The notes below the pieces were generated by a model. That model did not search any database and was not told the origin of the DNA. It saw only the letters and a program-made list of their open reading frames with translations. Made by a program: the position numbers and the translations under genes. A DNA stretch of 34,488 bases from an uncultured Clostridia bacterium. GTDB taxonomy: Bacteria > Bacillota_A > Clostridia > TANB77 > CAG-508. The DNA is taken from contig CANQZZ010000004.1 of the NCBI GenBank assembly GCA_947628465.1, forward strand, positions 1 to 34,488. Direction: 5' to 3'. Below, piece after piece: positions 29,373 to 34,488 of the stretch. How positions within the stretch are numbered: position 1 is the first letter of the stretch; each line of letters starts with the position of its first letter.

Positions 29373-30264
29373 TTATTTAATTTTTATCCCGTAATTTATC
29401 ATTTCATTTTTTAGTTTTTCTTTACCAGCGTCGCTCATTTCTATTAAAGGAAGACGTGGAGTTCCTGCATTAAATCCAATCATATTACATGCAGCTTTAA
29501 CAGGAATTGGATTAACTTCTGAAAATAGGCTAGAAGTTAATTTTAATGTATCTAATTGCAATTTAGTCGCTCCTTTAATATCGCCATTAAAAAATTTTTT
29601 TACCATATTATGAACATCTCTTGGAATTATATTTGAAAGAACAGATATAACACCCAATCCACCAAGAGAAAGAATAGGTAAGACCTGGTCATCATTACCT
29701 GAATATATATAAAGATTATCTTTGCATAAATTTGCAATTTCAGCAACTTGTGAAATATTTCCACTTGCTTCTTTTATTGCAACAATATTTTCTATTTTAG
29801 AAAGTTCTAAACAAGTTGCAGGAGTAATATTTAAACCAGTTCTACTAGGTACGTTGTATAAAACAACTGGAATATTAATTGATTCAGCAATTGCTTTGTA
29901 ATGTGCTACAAGACCGACTTTGAGTAGTTTTGTTATAATATGGTGTAACTAAAAGTACGGCATCTGCACCAATACTTTCTGCATACTTAGACATTTCAAT
30001 TGCAGATTTTGTACAATTGCCACCAGTACCTGCAATAATAGGTATTCTCTTGTTTGCTACATCTACTGCAAACTTAATAGTTTCTTTCTTTTCTTCGGTA
30101 GTCATTGTAGAAGATTCGCCTGTTGTACCACAAACTATGATACTATCTACGCCTTCTGAAATTTGAAATTCAATCATTTTTCTAAATTCTTCAAAATTTA
30201 CACCATCATCAGTAAAAGGTGTAATTATAGCTGTTCCACAGCCTTTAAAAATAACTTTTTTCAT
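29373..30264 (-). CDS. dapA: 4-hydroxy-tetrahydrodipicolinate synthase, read through one CGGT site
   Basis: Condenses aspartate semialdehyde with pyruvate. With minus-strand CGGT (plus 29913-29916) read as glycine it has 296 residues, the normal length. It begins [32 protein letters not shown] carries the conserved threonines, [24 protein letters not shown] the tyrosine, and [11 protein letters not shown] the Schiff-base lysine. The site falls between the tyrosine and the lysine. Standard decoding gives about 120 residues. I chose ATG 30264 after GGAGTG; the GTG at 30273 lies within that site. It is the middle gene of asd-dapA-dapB. Confidence 0.95.
29913..29916 (-). other. CGGT recoding site in dapA
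   Basis: Codons run AGT-CGGT-CTT. Glycine 117 is the G of the family segment N-K-T-x-Q-x-G-L. Confidence 0.92.
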
Positions 30265-30345
30265 TATATTCACTCCAATTGATTAAACACAATAATATTT
30301 TACGCTATTAAATTATATTACAAAAATATAAAAAAAGAAATAAAT

Positions 30346-31339
30346 TTAATCTAGTTCTATCAATTTTTCTACAATTTGTATAGCATTGCTTGCAGCACCT
30401 TTTCGAATATTATCTGCAACTACCCACATATTAATACCATAAGGAACACTTTCGTCTCTTCTAATTCTTCCAACATATACTTCATCATGACCATTTGCAT
30501 TTATTGCTAAAGGATATATATTTTTACTTGGATTATCTTCTAAAATGATTCCAGGACTATGTTTTAATAAGTCTTTTAACTCGTTTAAATCAAAATCATT
30601 TTCAAATTCTACATTTATAGATTCACTATGTGAGTTAAGTACAGGAACCCTAACAGTTGTTGCAGTAACTCTTAAATCAGGCCTTCCAAGGATTTTTCTA
30701 GTTTCATTTATCATTTTTGTTTCTTCTTTTGTATAACCATTATCCTCAAATACATCTATATGTGGGAGACAATTGCTAAAAATAGGATATGGAAATTTTT
30801 GTGGAGAAATTCCCTTAATACCATTTTCTAAATCATCAACTCCGCTTTTTGCCAGCCCCAGAAACAGCTTGATATGTTGAATAAACAACCCTTTTTATTG
30901 TATATTTATCATCTAATGGCTTTAGTGGAACAACTGCTTGAATTGTAGAACAATTAGGATTAGCAATAATTCCTTTGTTCCATTTTATATCATCTTGATT
31001 AACCTCTGGAACTACCAAAGGAACATTTTTATTCATTCTAAAAGCACTACTATTATCAACAACTATGCATCCTTTAGATGCTGCAATAGGTGAGTATTTT
31101 TTAGAAGTTTCTCCGCCTGCTGAAAATATAGCAAAATCAAAACCTTCATCAAATGAATTTTCAGTAAGTTCTTTAACAACATATTCTTTTCCTAAAAATT
31201 TGATTTTTGTTCCAGCAGATTTAGAAGAAGCAAAGAAAACATATTCAGATATAGGTAAATTCTTTTCTTCTAAAACTTTCCTTGCAGTAATGCCTACTAA
31301 ACCTGTGCTACCAACTAAAGCTAATTTATATTTTTTCAA
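30346..31339 (-). CDS. asd: Aspartate-semialdehyde dehydrogenase, read through one CGGA site
   Basis: Makes aspartate semialdehyde for lysine, threonine and methionine. With minus-strand CGGA (plus 30841-30844) read as glycine it has 330 residues. It begins KKYKLALVGSTGLVGITARK (nucleotide-binding), has VVDNSSAFRMNKNVPLVVPE, the catalytic cysteine in IANPNCSTIQ, YSTYQAVSGAGKK-G-VDDL and the histidine region TTVRVPVLNSHSESI. I chose TTG 31339 because GAGAGGTG lies before it; the GTG at 31348 belongs to that site. Standard decoding would end a few codons after the site and lose the active-site histidine. Confidence 0.95.
30841..30844 (-). other. CGGA recoding site in asd
   Basis: Codons run AAG-CGGA-GTT. 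Glycine 166 follows the conserved S-G-A-G-x-K/A segment. Confidence 0.92.
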
Positions 31340-31370
31340 TAAAAACACCTCTCAATTATTTTCTACAAAC

Positions 31371-31393
31371 ATTATATTCCATAAGTTTAAAAA
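31371..31393 (-). promoter_or_regulatory. Possible promoter of asd-dapA-dapB
   Basis: TATAAT on the minus strand (31376-31371), about 30 bases before the asd start. The -35 region 17 bases upstream (TTTCAT) is a poor match. Confidence 0.35.
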
Positions 31394-31440
31394 ATGAAAT
31401 ACAAAACAATAAATTTATACAATGAAATTTTGAATAAATC

Positions 31441-31469
31441 TTGACAAATGAATAAAATGTAAGTATAAT
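31441..31469 (+). promoter_or_regulatory. Sigma-A promoter of metK
   Basis: TTGACA (31441-31446), 17 bases, TATAAT (31464-31469): a perfect consensus promoter, just before the riboswitch. Confidence 0.85.
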
Positions 31470-31481
31470 ACTTACAATATA

Positions 31482-31583
31482 TTATCAAGAGTGGACGAGA
31501 GAACCGGCTTTATGACTCCACAGCAACCTGTTATATAATAAGGTGCTAATACCGGCAAAGCAAAGTGCTTTGAGTGATGATTT
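31482..31583 (+). promoter_or_regulatory. SAM-I (S-box) riboswitch
   Basis: The S-box core is visible in order: ATCAAGAGTGGACGAGAGAA, CCGGCTTTATGACTCC, CAGCAACC and AAGGTGCTAATACCGGC, then a closing TGATGAT that pairs with the 5' end. It binds S-adenosylmethionine. Its position between promoter and metK, with a terminator hairpin behind it, indicates shut-off of SAM synthesis when SAM is plentiful. Confidence 0.93.
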
Positions 31584-31604
31584 AAGTAAGATCAAAAATA
31601 ATAA

Positions 31605-31633
31605 GGGCTTTGCGAAAATGCAAAGTCTTTTTT
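31605..31633 (+). terminator. Riboswitch-controlled terminator before metK
   Basis: GGGCTTTGC (31605-31613) pairs with GCAAAGTCT (31620-31628), followed by six T. The upstream GCAAAGCAAAGTGCTTTG segment of the riboswitch 3' side can compete with the arms, as an antiterminator would. Confidence 0.8.
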
Positions 31634-31696
31634 ATTGAAAAAGTGTAACAAAGCTACTTTTCTTATATAAAGTGAAAAATAAAGGGGTTGATTTTT

Positions 31697-32806
31697 ATGA
31701 AAAATTATTATTTTACATCAGAAAGTGTAACAGAAGGACATCCAGATAAAGTATGTGATTTAATTTCTGATACTATTTTAGATGAGTGCTTAAAACAAGA
31801 CAAAAATTCAAGAGTTGCAATAGAAACATTTGCATCAAAGAATTTAATTACTATTGCTGGACAACTTACAACAAATGCTAAAATTAATATTGAAGAAATA
31901 GCAAGAAATGTTTTAAAAGAAATTGGATATGATAATGAAAATACCGACATTGATTATAGAACATGCAGAGTAGAAACAAATATAACTAAGCAAAGTCAAG
32001 ATATTGCAATGGGAGTAGATGTAGGAGGAGCAGGTGACCAAGGTATTATGTTTGGATATGCAACAGATGAAACAAAAGAGTTTATGCCTTTTGCTATTTC
32101 TGTTGCCCATAAACTTGCAAAAAGACTTACAGAAGTAAGAAAAAGTAAAGAAATAGACTATTTAAGACCAGATGGAAAAGTGCAAGTTACAGTAGAATAT
32201 GAAAATGATATTCCAAAAAGAATAGATACAATATTAATATCTAATCAACATTTAGAAAATGTAAATTTAGATGACATTAAAAAAGATATTATAGAAAAAG
32301 TAATAAATAAAGTTGTAGATAAAAAATATATAGATGAAAATACAAAAATATATATAAATCCAACAGGAAGGTTTGTAATAGGAGGACCTTTAGGAGATAC
32401 AGGACTTACTGGAAGAAAATTAATTGTAGATACTTATGGTGGCTATAGCAAACATGGAGGAGGAGCGTTTTCTGGCAAAGACGCAAGTAAAGTTGATAGG
32501 AGCGCTACATATATGCTTCGTCATATTGCAAAATCAGTAGTTGCAAGTGGCCTTGCAAAGAAATGTGAACTTCAAGTATCTTATGCAATAGGAATGGAAA
32601 GGCCTTTATCTATATTTATAAACACATTTGGGACAAACACAATCCCAGAAGAAGAAATAATAGCAAAAATTGAAAACAAATTTGATTTAACACCAAATGG
32701 AATAATTAAATATTTAAACTTAAAAGAGCCAATATATACAAAAACAACGAATTATGGACACTTTGGAGACAAAGACTTACCATGGGAAAAGACAGTAGAA
32801 TTATAA
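31697..32806 (+). CDS. metK: S-adenosylmethionine synthetase
   Basis: A 369-residue enzyme making SAM from methionine and ATP. It begins [20 protein letters not shown] with the ATP-binding histidine. [20 protein letters not shown] is the conserved central signature, and [20 protein letters not shown] with [19 protein letters not shown] are the phosphate-loop motifs. I chose ATG 31697 behind AAAGGGG; the TTG at 31688 is too close to that site. An ordinary CGT codon at 32519 encodes a conserved arginine, showing that CG-starting Arg codons other than CGG are used normally. Confidence 0.97.
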   Translation: MKNYYFTSESVTEGHPDKVCDLISDTILDECLKQDKNSRVAIETFASKNLITIAGQLTTNAKINIEEIARNVLKEIGYDNENTDIDYRTCRVETNITKQSQDIAMGVDVGGAGDQGIMFGYATDETKEFMPFAISVAHKLAKRLTEVRKSKEIDYLRPDGKVQVTVEYENDIPKRIDTILISNQHLENVNLDDIKKDIIEKVINKVVDKKYIDENTKIYINPTGRFVIGGPLGDTGLTGRKLIVDTYGGYSKHGGGAFSGKDASKVDRSATYMLRHIAKSVVASGLAKKCELQVSYAIGMERPLSIFINTFGTNTIPEEEIIAKIENKFDLTPNGIIKYLNLKEPIYTKTTNYGHFGDKDLPWEKTVEL

Positions 32807-32828
32807 TTTGTCAAAGGAACTAAATTTG

Positions 32829-32873
32829 AAATTCAACATATAATATCACAGGAGTGAATTATATGTTGAATTT
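32829..32873 (+). promoter_or_regulatory. Hairpin enclosing the ribosome binding site and start codon
   Basis: AAATTCAACATATAAT (32829-32844) is perfectly complementary to ATTATATGTTGAATTT (32858-32873). The 13-base loop holds the ribosome site AGGAG and the ATG (32863-32865) is inside the right arm. If formed in mRNA it would limit translation of the next gene. Confidence 0.6.
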
Positions 32874-33216
32874 TATTACAAATGCTATAATTTGGGTACT
32901 TGCTTTATATGGGTTAATAGAGATTATAAAAACTATATATTACATATGCACATGTGCAAATATAGAATCTAACGGAATATATTTTATAATTGCGGTAAAA
33001 AATCAAGAAGAAAAGTTAGAAGGCTTTATGCGTTCTATATTATTTAGAATAATATATGGTAAAGAAGAATGTGTAAAAAATGTAATAATAGCTGATTTAG
33101 GTTCTACCGATAAAACAAAAGAAATTGCAAAAAAATTAGAGCAAGATTATAACTTTATAGATCTTATGGATTGGAAGAACTGCAAGGATTTAATTGATAA
33201 TATGGATAAAAAATAA
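32863..33216 (+). CDS. Small membrane protein with a glycosyltransferase-like soluble part
   Basis: A 117-residue protein. Residues 3-28 form a membrane helix (NFITNAIIWVLALYGLIEII). The soluble part IYFIIAVKNQEEKLEGFMRS and KNVIIADLGSTDKTKEIAKK has the look of the first half of a GT-A glycosyltransferase fold (strand, turn, then D-x-x-S-T-D-x-T), but the catalytic DxD region is missing, so it is unlikely to be a complete enzyme. Similar short proteins occur in clostridia, role unknown to me. I chose ATG 32863; a GTG at 32854 is within the ribosome site AGGAGTG. Confidence 0.62.
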   Translation: MLNFITNAIIWVLALYGLIEIIKTIYYICTCANIESNGIYFIIAVKNQEEKLEGFMRSILFRIIYGKEECVKNVIIADLGSTDKTKEIAKKLEQDYNFIDLMDWKNCKDLIDNMDKK

Positions 33217-33245
33217 TTTACATATACAGTTTTTTGTGATATATA
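33217..33245 (+). promoter_or_regulatory. Possible sigma-A promoter of recD2
   Basis: TTTACA (33217-33222), 17 bases, TATATA (33240-33245), about 33 bases before the recD2 start. Confidence 0.45.
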
Positions 33246-33277
33246 ATTATTAGAAAGAAGTAAGGAGAGAGTATGCT

Positions 33278-34488
33278 TTGGAAATAAAAGGACAGATTTC
33301 TGAAATTATATATCAAAACGAAATAAATAGTTATACAATAGCAGAATTTGAAACGGATGAGGAACAAACAACAATAGTGGGCTATCTACCTTTTATAAAC
33401 AAGGGAGATAGCCTAAAATTAGTTGGAAATTTTGTAAATCATCCTGACTATGGAAGACAATTCAAAATACAAACTTTTGAAAAAATAATGCCTGAGACTT
33501 TAGAAGCATTAGAAAGATATTTAGCAGGTGGAATCATAAAAGGAATAGGTCCTGCAACTGCAAAGCGAATAGTTGATAATTTTAAAGAAGAAACAATATC
33601 TGTATTAAAATTTGAAGCGCATAAACTTGCAAACATAAAAGGAATAACTAATGCAAGAGCAATAGAAATATCTGAAGAATTTAACGAAAAATGGGATTTA
33701 TGGCAGATAGTTGGCTTTTTAGAAAGGTTTCGGAATTACTGGTAGCAATAGTAAAAAAGTATATGAAGCTCTAGGAAAAGATGCAATAGAAAAAATTGAG
33801 CAAAATCCATATATCTTGATAGATATAGTTTACGGAGTTGACTTTAAAAAAATCGATAAAATGGCTATGGATTTAGGTATTTTAAAAGACAATCCAGAAA
33901 GAATAGCAAGCGCAATAAAATATAGTTTAGTGCTTGCAAGTAATAATGGAAACTCTTGTGTTATATATGAAAATCTAATTAAGTTTGCATCAGATTTATT
34001 AGGAATAGATGAAAAACAAATAGAAGAAGAAATTATAAATTTAAAAGCAACAGAAGGTATTTATTTAGAGGAAAGAGAAGAAAAAGAATGGGTATATCTT
34101 AATAATTTTTATATTGCAGAAAAAAACATTGCAGATAAGCTAATTGCATTAGACGAAAGTAAAAATGTAAAGAAGATAAAAAATTTTAAGGCACAACTTG
34201 AAAAAGCAGAAGAAAAGCAAGATATAATTTTATCAGAAGAACAAAGAGAGGCTATAAAAGCAGTAAATGATAATAATGTTTGTATAATTACAGGAGGACC
34301 TCGGAACTGGTAAGACAACAATAATAAAAACAATAATAGATATATACGAAACAAGAAAAATGAAAGTTGTACTTTGTGCACCTACTGGAAGAGCAGCAAA
34401 GAGAATGCAAGAGCAATCTGGAAAAGAAGCAACAACTATACATAGATTATTAGAAATAAGAAAACAAGAAGATCAAGCTGATTATTTA
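33278..34488 (+). CDS. recD2: RecD2-type superfamily 1 DNA helicase, partial, read through two CGGA sites
   Basis: A 5'-3' SF1B helicase of the RecD2/RecD-like group. The window holds the first 403 residues. The N-terminal OB-like part (MEIKGQISEIIYQNEINSYT) leads to GGIIKGIGPATAKRIVDNF and ANIKGITNARAIEISEEF, the helix-hairpin-helix repeats of RecD2. The first site (33731-33734) lies in FLERF-G-ITGSNSKKVYEAL and the second (34302-34305) inside the Walker A motif CIITGGP-G-TGKTTIIKTI. Without recoding the protein loses its ATP site. The start is TTG 33278 with AAGGAGAGA in front; no in-frame ATG is available. The gene runs off the window in the restored frame. Confidence 0.93.
33731..33734 (+). 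other. CGGA recoding site 1 in recD2
   Basis: Codons run TTT-CGGA-ATT. Glycine 152 lies in a helix-hairpin-helix-rich segment. Confidence 0.9.
34302..34305 (+). other. CGGA recoding site 2 in recD2
   Basis: Codons run CCT-CGGA-ACT. Glycine 342 is the invariant second-half glycine of the Walker A loop G-G-P-G-T-G-K-T. Confidence 0.94.

Noticed and set aside
32519..32521. CTT-CGT in metK as a possible further recoding site
   Set aside because: The codon is CGT, aligns with a conserved Arg and the frame continues without shift.

Overview
The window comes from an A+T-rich, endospore-forming member of the Clostridia, probably uncultured. The evidence is the spoIIAA-spoIIAB-sigF operon behind a sigma-H-type promoter, a 23-codon spoVM, a diaminopimelate aminotransferase (DapL) lysine route, an S-box riboswitch on metK, a Firmicutes-type 6S RNA, and clostridial families such as DUF951, DUF421+DUF4363 and WG-repeat proteins.

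The outstanding feature is a recoding signal. Eleven genes (nth, a 49-aa membrane protein, sigF, miaB, mutS, a NahK-like kinase, a HEXXH protein, tgt, a DUF421 gene, dapA, asd and recD2 make twelve loci when the small hidden gene is counted) look frameshifted, at 15 sites in total. Every site has the same form: an in-frame codon CGG whose C is one base too many. Dropping that C restores a normal GGN glycine codon at a conserved glycine and brings the downstream frame back. I found no in-frame CGG read as an ordinary arginine triplet, while the string CGG is common in the other two phases, where it causes no shift. I read this as CGGN decoded as glycine with a +1 frame change, either by a four-base-reading tRNA or by an obligatory +1 shift at an unassigned CGG codon. 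Coordinates below give the recoded genes as single CDSs.

Layout. 1-2009: a secreted polymer-like membrane protein (partial) and nth, both on minus. 2085-2669: a small membrane protein and spoVM on plus, converging on rpmB. 2762-4123: comFC and a convergent RBBP9-like hydrolase. 4231-6536: an unknown 488-aa protein and purine nucleoside phosphorylase. 6623-10314: a KAP-type NTPase, a left-handed beta-helix acyltransferase-like protein and a pilin-like protein. 10499-12140: the spoIIA operon. 12198-16239: miaB-mutS. 16240-16860: a gene-free stretch with a terminator, 6S RNA and a dapF control region. 16870-19011: dapF-dapL. 19125-26867: kinase, gltX, DUF951, HEXXH protein, queA, tgt and a WG-repeat protein. 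26943-28567: holin-like protein, DUF421, DUF4363. 28608-31339 (minus): asd-dapA-dapB. 31441-32806: S-box riboswitch and metK. 32863-34488: a small membrane protein behind a hairpin that encloses its ribosome binding site, and recD2 (cut by the window edge).

The genes are mostly housekeeping: lysine/peptidoglycan precursor synthesis (asd, dapA, dapB, dapL, dapF), tRNA modification (miaB, queA, tgt), DNA repair (nth, mutS, recD2) and sporulation. The recoded genes are spread through all these groups, so the recoding looks genome-wide and not tied to one pathway.
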